Origin: Paralithodes platypus
Lineage: Eukaryota; Arthropoda; Malacostraca; Decapoda; Lithodidae
Assembly (NCBI GenBank): GCA_032716605.1
Contig: CM064495.1
Coordinates: forward strand, 20,871,836 to 20,935,835
Direction: 5' to 3'
DNA length: 64,000 nucleotides
Within the stretch, counting starts at the first letter, position 1; every line of letters starts with the position of its first letter. Positions 22,094 to 33,573 of the stretch are shown one piece after another. Under the pieces are notes generated by a model, which was given only the letters and a program-made list of their open reading frames with translations, did not search any database and had not been told where the DNA came from. The position numbers were made by a program, and so were the translations under genes.

Positions 22094-24142
22094 ATGTCGA
22101 ACGACGGATCAGTGTACAGTGAGGACACAGTACGGGAAACAGAAACTGAGGTGCAGCAGCGGGCTTTGTTAGATGACATTAGAGTTATAGCTAGTGAGGA
22201 GGATGCAAGGAAGTTTCTGGAGACACCTATTACTGCTGACCGGGTGTCGGGGATTGATCGGTATGGTCTCCAGTGTTTGGCCACGGTCAAGGGGCATGTG
22301 GGCATTAGCAGCATGTCGAGTGGTGACCTGGTGGCCTGTGTGCTCGGCGGGGTGCGTGGGGCTTCGGGTGAAGCGGGAGCTGGGGCACCTTCGGCCCAGC
22401 CCCCATTCCACTCGACTCCTACCATGGCGCCCCCTCGGGCTCCGGAGCTGGGTACGTTCCCTCAGGCCGATAGTCACTGGCAGCGTGGTTTGTCACAGGG
22501 TGGGTCTCCAATTGTTGCATCTCCTCCTCCTCAAGGTTTGACTCCAGATATGCACTTCCAGCTTGAGATGGCTAAGATGCAGCTGCAGCAGAAGCGGGAA
22601 TCTGAGCAGCAGAAGCGGGAATCTGAGCAGCAGCAGCAGCGGGAGTTTGAGATGGCTAAGATTCAGGCTGAGGAGAGAAGGGCCAGATATGAGCTCGAGC
22701 AACGGCAGCGAGAGAGTGAGGCTGAGGAGAGAAGGGCCAGATATGAGACTGAGGAGAGAAAGGCCATACGTGAGGCTGAGCTTCAGTCTGAAGAGAGAAA
22801 GACCATGTACTGTGCAGACATAGATCTTGAGAAGTCTAGGGTGGAGTCGACAGGGCAGCGTCTCGGTTCTGGGAATCGAGGTCTTGATCAGTCTTTATCG
22901 CACCTGCTCAAGTTAGTCCCTGTATTTAATGAGTCGGGTGTCACTGAATTTTGTATGCGTTTTGAGAAGAAGTGCCGGGAGCACCAATGGCCCGAGGTTA
23001 AGTGGGCAGCCCTAGCCCTTGTTTCCTCTAGATTGATTGGCAAAGGACTCAAGGCATATGACGCGTTGCCCTTGGAGTCGTGCATCGATTATGAGGTATT
23101 GAAGGAGGCTGTCCTGCGGGCATATGAGTTACAACCAGAGACGTACAGATTGAAGTTCCGGGGTGTAACGAAGGGTCGTGAGTGCACCTTTCTTGAGCAT
23201 GCCCGGGATCTGTCCGATGCATTTAGAAACTGGCTGCGTTCTGAGAAGGCATCGACGTTTGAGGAGTTGAAACAGCTGATGCTTCTAGAACAATTTTTTA
23301 AGTGTACGGGCAGCGATCTGACGTTGAATCTTAAAGAGAAAAACCCAAGAACTCTTCAGGAGGCAGCTGAGATGGCTGACCTTCGGATGTCACTGATTCG
23401 TGGGTGCGGGTCTGCACAACGGAACGATACAGGTAACAAGGGGCGCAACACTCCACCCCCCCGAGTCAGTGATACACCATATAACCATTACAACAAGAGC
23501 AACAATACTAAGTCTGACCATAAACCTAATACCGTCCCGTTTAAGAAGGGTCAAGGCCCTTCCCCACCTCAAGGGAAGCCCAAGGGGGAGTTAGAGTGTT
23601 TTCATTGTCATGAGAAGGGGCATTTTGCAAGAGCCTGTCCAAGCAAGCTACCTAATGCAGTTGTGTCTTTGGCTCGCAACATTGGGGTGTCCCCGAATTC
23701 GTCTGAGTTTGCCCGGGGTATAACGTCAGCGGCTGGGACACAGCCAGTGGAGAAGAATCCGGAAGGCTCGAACCCTGTCCGCGATGTCTTTTGTGACCAT
23801 CGAGGGCATGGCTGCGTGAAGTGGGCTGGTAAGAAGCATGGAGTTGAGCTGTTGCGAGACACGGGTGCCTCTCAGACTTTAATGAAGAACTTTACTGGTA
23901 GACCAATAAACACGGCACGGGTGGTTGTGGTGCAGGGTATCAATGCTGTCAAGTCATACCCGTTAGTCAGGATGGAACTGGAGGTGGATGGTGTGACACG
24001 AGAGTTGGATGTGGGTGTTGTGGAGAACTTGCCTGTTGGGGGCGTCGACCTCCTTCTCGGCAACGAATTTGCGGTGCCTACTTCTGAGGTTTCACCCTTA
24101 GTCGTTGCCGAGAAGCCGGCCGACGTGAGTAGGGAGGAATAG
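22094..24142 (+). CDS. gag-pro: Element B Gag-protease ORF (SCAN-like capsid, CCHC knuckle, aspartic protease)
   Basis: 682 codons from the ATG at 22094 (MSNDGS); the frame is open a little upstream but has no earlier ATG. In order: an N-terminal region with a proline-rich linker; an R/E/Q-rich likely coiled coil (about residues 155-255); a capsid segment whose PETYRLKFR (from residue 348), WLRSEK, LMLLEQFF and EAAEMADL match the SCAN domain layout; a CCHC zinc knuckle CFHCHEKGHFARAC (residues 502-515); and a retropepsin with DTGAS (589-593) and DLLLGNEF. Gag packages the RNA and protease matures the particle. The frame ends at TAG (24140); pol continues in the same frame, and element A has a sense codon there, so this stop looks like a mutation. 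Confidence 0.9.
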   Translation: MSNDGSVYSEDTVRETETEVQQRALLDDIRVIASEEDARKFLETPITADRVSGIDRYGLQCLATVKGHVGISSMSSGDLVACVLGGVRGASGEAGAGAPSAQPPFHSTPTMAPPRAPELGTFPQADSHWQRGLSQGGSPIVASPPPQGLTPDMHFQLEMAKMQLQQKRESEQQKRESEQQQQREFEMAKIQAEERRARYELEQRQRESEAEERRARYETEERKAIREAELQSEERKTMYCADIDLEKSRVESTGQRLGSGNRGLDQSLSHLLKLVPVFNESGVTEFCMRFEKKCREHQWPEVKWAALALVSSRLIGKGLKAYDALPLESCIDYEVLKEAVLRAYELQPETYRLKFRGVTKGRECTFLEHARDLSDAFRNWLRSEKASTFEELKQLMLLEQFFKCTGSDLTLNLKEKNPRTLQEAAEMADLRMSLIRGCGSAQRNDTGNKGRNTPPPRVSDTPYNHYNKSNNTKSDHKPNTVPFKKGQGPSPPQGKPKGELECFHCHEKGHFARACPSKLPNAVVSLARNIGVSPNSSEFARGITSAAGTQPVEKNPEGSNPVRDVFCDHRGHGCVKWAGKKHGVELLRDTGASQTLMKNFTGRPINTARVVVVQGINAVKSYPLVRMELEVDGVTRELDVGVVENLPVGGVDLLLGNEFAVPTSEVSPLVVAEKPADVSREE

Positions 24143-25999
24143 GAGTGGGTAGAGAAATGTCAAGTACAACCTATGGCATGCGTTGTTACAAGACCTCTTG
24201 CATCCAAAGTGTCACAGCCTATTCCTCAGTCTTCTGATCAACGGAGGAACGGTTGGAAGAAGATGGCTAATGTTGGTAACAGTTTGAAGAGTTTAGTACC
24301 AGCAGCTCTTCTTGACAACTCAGTATTGGCACCTTTGTTGGAGTCTGGAGAGGCCCCAGGACCTGTCACAGCTAGTGAGGAGGTAGGGCAGGAAGAGACT
24401 CCGAGGCAGCAACGTTACACACGAAGAGAACAAAGGGTTGCTCAGTTTGATATTGGGGTAGGACTTGGGTTGCTTCGGAAGCATCTAGACAGGTTGGTTC
24501 CCTCAGATATTTGTAAACTGCAGTTGGATGCTCCGGAAGTTCAGAAGTGTGGTAATGGTGCTGTCGAGATCAAACACGAGGACGGGGAAACATGTCATGT
24601 GAACCTGTTGGAGGAGTTTGTGAGGCAACCACCTGAGCAGCCTACTGTCCCTGCGTTGGTCTGCAGCGGCCAAGGTGGAGAAGGAGAGGGGGGCAGTAGG
24701 GCACAGGTGGAGGAGAGTAGGGATTATCATGTCTCGGCGGAGCAGTGGGCGGGGGACACGAGTCTGGTGGCTGTGGAAGCGCTAGAGCACCTGCCTGAGC
24801 AGCAGTGTGCAGCGCTCCAGCACCAGCTCGGTTCATACCCCACTGGTCGTGCCGAGCCCCTGAGCCTCACAACTCGGGCGGTGCAAGATGTTCCGCGGGC
24901 AGGTCACGTGAATGTTGAAAGACCGTTAGCCTCGTTGTTTCGGTGGTTCAAGGTGGGCAACGAGGCTTTGGCATGGTTGCCAGGTCAGGGTCGACCCATG
25001 GCTGCCAAGGGTGGTGGTCAAAAGGAGGACTTTGAGCAGATTGGTGAGGTTGGCTGTGGTATAGAAGTGCCCAGTCGTCGCAAAGCCTCCCAATGCTGCT
25101 CTAGTCAATTGCAACAGCCCTACCATAGACCGACTGTATCTGGCCATGTCGCTAAAAGCGGTGATGCTGGGCAGGCAGATGTAGTCGTAAGGAATGCGGG
25201 GGTGTGCATGTACGGTATCGGCGGGGAAGCCTTAGCAATAATGAACTATGGGAGTGACTGCACAGGTGGTACTGATTGTCCCTCTCATGACCTGGCTGTT
25301 CTAGGGACGAAGGTGGAGAAGGAGGGAGACTACAGGTTAGAAGCTGTGGTCTCGGCTGGGTTGTGGGAGGGCACTAGGCATGTTGTTCGTGGAGACAGTG
25401 CAAGGCAGTTGTTTACTAGGCTATGGCAGTACTTTCGCATGTTTGTTCATTCTCCAGGCCTGATGTACGAAGTAGAATCCGACATGGAGGCTGGAGATAG
25501 TGCAAGGTTCAAATTGGCTCCCTACCGTATAAATCCTGCTCGACAGCCTGTGGTGCAAGCAGAGCTGGATTACGTGTTGACGAAGGGTCTGAGGGATAAG
25601 GAATGTTGTGAGTGGTGGTTGCCTGTAACTTTGCAACCTGTGTTAAGTGGCAAGATCAGTGAGCGTGTTGATTGCGAGAGTGTGTGTGCATTATCCCTGA
25701 CAGACGCCTATACCTTATCGAGAGTTGACGACACCATAGACCGCCTCGGGGCTGCATCGCCTATCACGAAGGTAGAACTAGTGAAAGGTTATTGGCAGGC
25801 CCCGTTGCCAGAAAGAGCGAAGAGAAATGCCAGTCTTGTGATGAACTGGGCAGTTTATCAGTGCCAGGTGTGGTTTTGCTGCCAGGACACAAGTTGGATG
25901 TGTGGCATGCTAAGGGCACTGATAATGTTTTGGCTGATTGTTTGTCACGGGAGGGTTTGTTTGCAGGAGAATCCTCGCCGTTCAGTCAGTGTGTGTTGA
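24143..25999 (+). pseudogene. pol: Element B pol remnant (integrase-tail-like scrap, truncated RT, RNase H end)
   Basis: Same frame as gag-pro, open from the TAG at 24140 to 25999. At 24593-24619 CHVNLLEEF resembles the C-terminal end of Gypsy integrases (CHVNLLKPY type). Then a linker with LEHLPEQQCAALQ, and RT from YRINPA (25523) through DAYTLSRVDDTIDR and KVELVKGYWQAPL. The motif-A aspartate is replaced by glutamate (25775-25777). Directly after AVYQCQV (about 25868) the sequence jumps to the last part of RNase H, LDVWHAKGTDNVLADCLSR, in another frame. The catalytic DD box, RNase H core and any integrase core are absent. Polymerase function is excluded for this copy. Confidence 0.85.
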
Positions 26000-26382
26000 G
26001 AGTGGAGAAAAACTAGGCTTGCCCCTGTAAGTGCAGCCGCCATTAACATATTAAAAAAATAAAAAATCACATAAAAACTCTTTCTTTTGATAGTTAATTG
26101 TAAGTTGCCTATGTTATAGCTAAAGTCCTAAGTTGAACCTGTCTTTCACTTAGGAGGCTGGGTTCTGTGAAGCTCGCTCTGGGAGCATAGCAGGCTAAAA
26201 TTATACTATTATGTTTAGGAGGGGTTATGAGATTTTCTTTATGTTGATATGTTGTTTTATGTAAGATTGAGCTTTGCATTTAATTTCTGGCGGAGTGTCT
26301 ATGTGTGACGGGTCTTGTCGGCATTCTGCCTTGTCAGATATCGTGCTCGCCTAATGTTGAGCATCCTATATCTTGGGCGGGG
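26000..26382 (+). other. Element B 3' untranslated part, ends in short purine-rich tract
   Basis: No coding. GGGCGGGG right before TGTGACG is the candidate polypurine tract. Closely matches 33188-33573 of element A. Confidence 0.7.
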
Positions 26383-28183
26383 TGTGACGCCTGCCAGCGT
26401 TGGCAGAATCGCCTCCCGGTAGCCACTAGCACTCGCCAGGGCAGTGAAATGGGCTACAGTCTGTCTACAATGGTACTTTCTTTCTTGTGAATCGTCATGT
26501 CACAGGCAGGGTAGAAGTGGTCTTTGTTTTCGCCTGTGACAATGCATTGTATTTTATATCATGAGTTGAACGTAAGATGCATTGTAGTGAAGAAGAGAGA
26601 GAGAGCGAGCGAGCAGGGTGGGGGAGGTGAGTGTTGCTTTTCCTCCTCCTCCCTCCTCCCTCCCGGAGGAGTTGTTCGCTCGCGTGGTCTTTTCTCTCGG
26701 TTTTGATTGGCTGGTGGTTCCTGGCGCCTTCTGCAGGCCTGCTGCCGGGTGATGTAGCGGCCTGTGATTGGCTGACCACCGTGCCTTTGTGTGGGATCCT
26801 TGAGGGGTCTAGAGGAGCTATTCTCCTCAGAGCTTACCTGACTAGCATACCCTTCACATGTCCCTTGCCCCCCTGTCTCCCGACTTCTACCTATAGAGCA
26901 CTTTCTCTCTCTCTCAACTTCTTACCTCTCATTCTTCTACTCTATTTAATATCATAACTTCCCTTTGGTTCTGCACGATTTCATATATCGGCCATCGTAT
27001 TATATGCTGAAGCTCTCAGATAACACATGTTTAGTTAGGCATTTTGGAAGGGTTACCAATTTTGTCTGTAGAGGTTGACACACTCACGGTGTCTCCCGTC
27101 CTGTATCTTGGTGGTCTGCTGGGGGATTTAATGCTAGACTGGGATAAGGCTACTGGTGTTGTGATTTCCATGTGTACTAGGTTTTGTTGAACCTGTACAA
27201 TCGCAATGGACACGTGGGAAGCCTAGGTGGTCTTTCTGACTGTGTACCTTGGGAGTTTAGCACTGTGTTGCGAGTGAGGGCTTTTGCCTCTGCCACCCAA
27301 CACTGTGCTAACTCGTTTGCTTTGACTTTGAGAGGGTCGCCAGAAGAGAACCAGATACTAGCGATCTGGATCTCTCAAGAGAGCACCCCGTCAATTAACG
27401 TAATTTGGCCGCACAGCCTTAAGGACTTCGCTAGGCTACGAGCCGCTTGCTCAGCCATTGTTTCCTAGCCTACTACATCCCAGCTAGACTTTATTCGCCT
27501 AGCAGACACCAGATTTAGATTATAAACTCTTTCTGTTATGTATGCATTATTATTCACGGCATTTATTAGTCTAGGTTGTTGTTGAGTTGCACAACCCTAG
27601 TAGGCTGTTTCGTTGATGAGGAAGTACTTCTTTTGCTGTTTGAGTTCCTACTATTGCGCAGTTATTATTCCCGTGCCAGTTAACCCTATATGTCCTTACA
27701 ATTGTCATATCCTGTTCCTGCTTTATACTACAGTTCAAAATCCGATACGATCATCTTAACCTAGCATCAGACTTTCTTCAGAAGATTCCTGCTCGATGCT
27801 TTGGGACTTTCGTTTACTTTCTTTAGTATAGGAGTGACAGTTCATTATTGTTTAGAGTAACTTTAAATATACTTTCTTCTAGTTTGCATTAAATCATTGG
27901 AGTGATTTAATTAAGATCTCTATCTTTTCCTAGTATACCTTATTACCGTAATTGTATGTTGTTGTGATCAGGCTGTATCAGAGATCATCAGCCTGTAGTA
28001 GTAGTGCACTTATACTGAGTTATAGGATACCCGTTATCGCAGATTTAACTCTGGAGGGTATAAGTGTTTTTGTGCGCCGGCATTATAAGTTCAGGGGTTG
28101 GATCTAGTGTTACCGTTGTGGCTGTGTGCTTTCCTAGTCCAATGATTAAGAGCCCTTGTTTTATACGAGCCCCGGTCGTAACA
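26383..28183 (+). repeat. 3' LTR of element B
   Basis: 1801 bases, TGTGACG...GTAACA, followed by the TSD ATGT. Confidence 0.94.
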
Positions 28184-28690
28184 ATGTCCTATCTTTTAGT
28201 GTATTCAGTCTACACGTGTGGTGTCCTGCCTCCTGCCTTTATATAATTTAAGATACGAGCATCTTATGAGCATCAGACTTTCTTCAGAAGTTTCCAGGTC
28301 TATGCTGTAGGACTATACTTCACTTTCTTTCAGATAGGAGTGAAGAGTTTATTGTTGTTTAGAGTAACTGTATTGAAGCATCTTTTTATTGTATTGAATC
28401 TTGCAGTGATTTAATTGATCTTTCCATAGCTTCCCTTTTATGCATTTTAACGTAACTTTCATCTTGTTTGTTATCAGGCTATACCAGTGTGGGTTAGCCT
28501 GAAGTAGAGTACATTTATGCCCAGTTAAGGATACCCCGTTATCGCAGATTAACTCTGGAGGGTATAGGTGTTTTTGTTCGCCGGCATATAAATTCGAGGG
28601 TTTGGATCTAGCGTACCGTTGTTGCATAGTGCCCTATTACTAGTCCAATCATTAAGTGCCCTTGTTTTATTCGTAGCCCCGGTCGTAACA
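28184..28690 (+). repeat. 5' LTR of element A, second part
   Basis: Continues LTR A after element B (ATGTCCTATCTTTTAGTG...) to GTAACA at 28690; matches 34893-35395. Confidence 0.93.
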
Positions 28691-28897
28691 AATAGCGACC
28701 TTGCCTAGTATCTAAGAAAGAATTGCAGGATTGTTGGACATTTGTTTTTTGAGGAATATTTTGGACACGTGAATTTTTTTTTGGCAACGTAGTATATCAC
28801 TTGAGTTGTCTTCGAGCATTTTTTGAGTGAATAGTGCTACATGAGAGTTTAGGTACTCCTTTTTTTATATAAACGTTGAGAATTTTCGGTGGACACT

Positions 28898-30412
28898 ATG
28901 TCGAACGACGGATCAATGCACAGTGAGGACACAGTACGGGAAGCAGACTCTGAGGTACAGCAGCTGGGTTTGTTAGAAGGCATTAGAGTAGTAACTAGTG
29001 AGGAGGATGCAAGGAAGTTTCTGGAGATGCCTATTACTGTTGACCGGGTGTCGGGGATTGATCGGTATGGTCTCCAGTGTTTGGCCACGGTCATGGGGCA
29101 TGTGGGCACTAGCAGCATGACGAGAAGTGACCTGGTGGCCTGTGTGCTTGGTGGGGTGTGTAGGGCTTCGGGTGGAGCGGGAGCTGGGGCACCTTCGGCC
29201 CAGCCCCCATTCCACTCGACTCCTACCATAGCGCCCACTCGGGCTCCGGAGCCGGGTACGTTCCCGCAGGCCGATAGTCACTGGCAGCGTGGTTTGTCAC
29301 TGGGTGGGTCTCCAATTGTTGCATCTCCTCCTCCTCCTCAAGGGTTAACTGCAGATATGCTCTTCCAGCTTGAGATGGCTAAGATTCAGCAACGGCAGCG
29401 AGAGGCTGAGCTCAGGATTCAGGCTGAGGAGAGAAAGGCCGTACGGGAGGCTGAGCTTCAGGTTGAGGCTACGAAGTACTGTGCAGACAGAGATCTTAAG
29501 AAGTCTCTGGTGGAGTCGACAGGGCAGCATCTCGGTTCTGGGAATCGAGGTCTTGATCAGTCTTTATCGCACCTTCTTAAGTTAGTCCCTGCATTTGACG
29601 AGTCGGGTGTCACCGAATTTTTCCTGCGTTTTGAGAAGAAGTGCCGGGAGCACCAATGGCCCGAGGTTAAGTGGGCAGCCCTTGTTTCCTCTAGGTTGGT
29701 TGGCAAAGGACTCAAGGCATATGATGCGTTGCCCTTGAAGTCTTGCATCGATTATGAGGTACTAAAGGACTCTGTTCTGCGGGCGTACGAGTTACAACCA
29801 GAGACATATAGGTTGAAGTTCCGGGGTGTTACGAAGGGTCGTAAGTGCACTTTTCCAGAACATGCCCGGGAACTGTCTGATGCATTGAGAAATTGGCTGA
29901 GGTCAGAGAAGGTGACGACGTTCGGAGAGCTTGAGCAATTAGTCCTTCTAGAGCAATTTTTCAAGTGCACAGGCGGCGACCTGACTTTGAACCTCAAAGA
30001 GAAACAGCCTAAAACTCTACAAAAGGCAGCTGAGTTGGCTGACCTGAGAATGTCACTGATTCGTGGGTGCGGGTCTGCACAACGGACTGATGCAGTTAAC
30101 AAGGGGCGCAACACTCCACCCCCCCGAGTCAGTGATGCACAATTTAATAATGAGAGTAAGAGCAATGATACCAATTTTGATCACAAACCTAAAACCGTCC
30201 CGTTTAAGAAAGGTCAGGGCCCTTCCCCACCTCAGGGGAAGTCCAAGGGTGAAGTAGAGTGTTTTAAGTGTCATAACAAGGGGCATTTCGCACGTTCCTG
30301 CCCTAGTAACCAACCTACAGCAGTCGTGTCTTTGGCTAGCAACATTGGGGTGTCTCTGAGGTCTTCTGCATTTACCCGGGGTGATATGTCAGATGCGGGG
30401 CACAGCCAGTGA
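28898..30412 (+). pseudogene. gag: Element A Gag, frameshifted before the protease
   Basis: About 504 codons from ATG, parallel to element B Gag. It has a shorter coiled-coil region, a SCAN-like capsid (PETYRLKFR, WLRSEK, LVLLEQFF) and the CCHC knuckle CFKCHNKGHFARSC. One base is missing near 30395-30405 relative to element B, moving the protease to frame 1 and truncating Gag shortly after the knuckle. Capsid and nucleocapsid are intact, so a particle-forming Gag could still be made in principle. Confidence 0.86.
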
Positions 30413-31456
30413 AGAAGTGTCCGGAAGGCTCGAAACCTGTCTGTGATGCTTTTTGCGACCATAGAGGGCGTGGCTGCGTGAGTTGGGCTGGCTGCAAGCA
30501 TGGGTTGGAGTTATAGCGTGATACAGGTGCATCCCAGACTCTGATGAAAAACTTTACAGGCCAACCTATAAACGCGGCACGGGTGGTTGTGGTGCAGGGT
30601 ATTAATGCTACACGGTCATACCCGTTGGTTCGAGTAGAGCTGGAGGTTGAAGGTGTGACACGAGAGTTGGATGTTGGAATCGTGGAGAAACTGCCAGTAG
30701 AGGGCGTCGACCTTCTTCTCGGCAACGACTTTGCGGTGCCTACTTCTGAGGTTCCACCCTTAGTTGGTGCCGAGAGGGCGGCCAACGTGAGTAGGGAGGG
30801 GCAGGAGTTGGTCGAGAGGTGTCAATCACAGCACAGGGCGTGTGTTGTCACCCGGTCTCGTGCATCTAACGTGTTACAGCCTATTCCTCAGTCTCTAGAC
30901 CAGCGGAGGAATGGTCGGAAGGAGAATGCTAAAGTTGGGAGTAGTTTTGTGAGTTTTAATCCAGCGGCTCTTCTTAGCGACTTAGTACTTGACCCAGAGG
31001 TGAGCTCCGGAGTGGCCCCAGAACCTGTCACCCCTAGTGACATGGTTGGGCGTGATGGCACTCCGCGACTGAGTAGTTCCCAGGTGGAGGAGAGTTGTGG
31101 GAAAGGGGCTATTGAACACGAGGACGGGGAAACATGTCATGTGAACCTGTTAAAGGAGTTTGTGAGGCAACCACCTGAGCAGCCTACTGTTCCTGCGTTA
31201 GTCTGCAGCGGCCAAGGTGGAGAAGGAGAGGGGGGCAGTGGGGCGCAGGTGGAGGAGAGTTGGGATTGTCATGTCTCGGCAGAGCAGTGGGCGGGGGACA
31301 CGAGTCTGGTGGCTGTGGAAGTGCTAGAGCACCTGCCTGAACAGCAGTGTGCAGCGCTCCAGCACCAGCTCGGTTCATACCCCACTGGTCGTGCCGAGCA
31401 CCCAAGCCTCACAACTCATGCGGTGCACGATATTCCGCTGGCAGGTCACTTGAGTG
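30413..31456 (+). pseudogene. pro-pol: Element A protease and start of pol, with stop at the active site
   Basis: In frame 1 a TAG (30514-30516) sits immediately before RDTGAS, where element B has a leucine codon. Downstream the protease second half (VDLLLGNDF) and the pol linker are open, with a sense codon where element B has its TAG. CHVNLLKEF appears at the same relative place. The frame is then cut by a TTAA element at 31461. Confidence 0.82.
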
Positions 31457-31460
31457 TTAA

Positions 31461-32081
31461 CCCGGGAACTGTGGGAAGACTCTTAAGAGTTCCCCCGGCG
31501 GACTGCGGGAAGACTCTTAAGAGTCAGAGAAAAAAAAAATCAATTTTAAACATCGAAAAAAAAAAAATATATATATTTTTGTATTTTTTTTTTTTTTTTG
31601 CCATTGGGCCATGCAAAATATCAGTCCTCTACCTCCCTTCCTTCCCCACTTTCCTCCCCTCCTTCAGTTATCACCTATTTTCCCTGTTATTCCCTTATTC
31701 TGAGGTATATTTTCGTGCTAACATTAGCGAGTTGCAAGCAGGGCATTGTCATCACTGTTAGCAAGCGAGTGCAAGAGAGAGAGAGAGAGTATCGATCGAC
31801 AATGTCTCAGTGGCCTTGGGGGAAATTGGCGGGAAAGCAGGTTGCCTCACCCATACATTATGCAACTCCCGCCCTGTATCGCCGATTTTGACCATCCAAA
31901 CGCTGTTTTCACTCGTTTTATTGCTGTAACAGGTTAATACCTTTATAATCAACCTATAATAGGCGCATATGGATAAGTATTAATGCTATTTATGGTAAAA
32001 TGAATATTTTAGTGATGGAAACAGCTCAAATACATGCGCACAGGCAGACGTTTCTAATTACCCCCATGCGCAGTTCAGAGG
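31461..32081. mobile_element. TTAA-flanked element, PC family, inserted in element A pol
   Basis: TTAA at 31457-31460 and 32082-32085. Ends CCCGGGAACTG... and ...CAGTTCAGAGG (shared inverted GAACTG). Related inside to the 1.35 kb palindrome at 44795-46142 (GGCGCATATG, GTTTTATTGCTGT, TTATCACCTATT words). Element B has the uninterrupted sequence at the corresponding place. No protein. Confidence 0.82.
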
Positions 32082-32085
32082 TTAA

Positions 32086-33187
32086 TAGACCGTTAGCCTC
32101 GTTGTTTCGGTGGTTCAAGGTGGGCGATGAGGCTTTGGCATGGTTGTCAGGTCAGGGTCGACCCATGGCTGCCAAGGGTGGTGGTCAGAATGAGGACATT
32201 GAGCAGATTGGTGAGGTTGGCTGTGGAGTGGATGTGCCCGGTCGTCGCATAGACTCCCAATGCTGCTCTAGTCGAATGCAACAGCCCTACCATAGACCGA
32301 CTGTATCTGGCCATGTCGCTAAAGGCGGTGATGCTGCGCAGGCAGATGTAGTCGCAAGGAATGCGGGGGTGCGCATGTACGGTATTGGCGGGGAAGCCTT
32401 AGCAATTATGAACTATGGGAGTGACTGCACAGGTGGTACTGATTGTCTCTCTCATGACCTGGCTGTTCTAGGGACGAAGGTGGAGAAGGAGGGAGACTAT
32501 AGTTTAGAAGCTGCAGTCTCGGCTGGGTTGTGGGAGGGCACTAGGCATGTTGTTCTTCGAGATAAGTTGCAACCTCTTGTTCCTGAGCAAGAGGAGTTGT
32601 TTACTAGGCTGTGGCAGTACATCCGCATGTTTGTTGCTTCTCCAGGCCTGATGTACGGGGTAGAATCCGACATGGAGGCTGGAGACAGTGCAAGGCTCAA
32701 GTTAGTTCCCTACCGTATAAATCCTGCTCAACAGCCTGTCGTGGAAACAGAGCTAGACGACATGTGGAAAAAGGGTCTGAGGGATAAAGGATATCGTGAG
32801 TGGTCGTTGCCAGTGAGTTTGCAACCGGAGTTGAGTGGCAAGATCCGTGTGTATGGTGATTGCAAGAGTGTGGAAGCATTATCCCTGACAGATGCCTATC
32901 CATTACCTAGAGTTGACGACACCATAGACCGTATCGGGGCTGCCTCGCTCATCACAAAGGTAGAACTAGTGAAAGGTTATTGGCAGGCCCCGTTGCCGGA
33001 AAGAGCGAAGAGAAGTGCCAGTTTTGTGATGAACTGGGCAGTTTATCAGTGTCAGGTGTTGTTTTGCTGCCGGGACACAAGTTGGATGTGTGGCATGTTA
33101 AGGGCACTGATAATGTTTTGGCTGATTGTTTGTCACAGGAAGGTTTGTTTGCAGGAGAACCCTCGCCGTTCAGTCAGTGTGTGTTGA
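32086..33187 (+). pseudogene. pol: Element A pol remnant, RT part
   Basis: Frame 2 resumes after the TTAA element and parallels element B: RT from YRINPAQQ through VYGDCKSV (first RT aspartate region), DAYPLPRVDDTIDR and KVELVKGYWQ. The motif-A aspartate is glutamate here too (32963-32965). After VYQCQV (about 33058) it shows the same jump to the RNase H end (LDVWHVKGTDNVLADCLS) as element B. The identical deletion in two copies means it predates both insertions. Confidence 0.85.
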
Positions 33188-33573
33188 GAGTGGAGAAAAA
33201 TCAGGCTTGCCCCTGTAGAGCAGCCGTCAAAAACAACATTAAAATTAAATACAAAAATCACATAAAAACTCTTTCTTTTGATAGTTAATTGTAAGTTGCC
33301 AATGTTATAGCTAAAGTCCTAAGTTGAACCTGTTTTTCGCTTGGTAAGCTGGGCTCTGTGAAACTCGCTCTGGTAGCATAGCAGGCTAAAATTATACTAT
33401 TATGTTTGGGAGGGGTTATAAGATTTTCTTTATGCTAAAATGTTGTTTTATTTAAGATTGAGCTTTGCATTTCATTTCTGGTGGAGTGGCTAGTTGTGGC
33501 GGATCTTGTCGGCATTCTGCCTTGTCAGATATGGTGCTCGCCTAATGTTGAGCGTCCCATATCTTGGGTGGGG

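Larger units (their letters stand above)
20077..28183 (+). mobile_element. Inner Ty3/Gypsy LTR retrotransposon (element B), complete ends
   Basis: 8107 bases with LTRs at both ends and a 4-bp TSD ATGT (20073-20076 and 28184-28187), inserted in the 5' LTR of element A. Internal region: PBS-like site, gag-pro ORF, pol remnant, untranslated 3' part, then the 3' LTR. Termini, TSD length and protein order fit Ty3/Gypsy. The polymerase part is truncated, so the element is non-autonomous although structurally complete. Confidence 0.94.

Noticed and set aside
24503..25147. Antisense open frames across Gypsy pol and gag
   Set aside because: Shadows of the plus-strand coding region without motifs.
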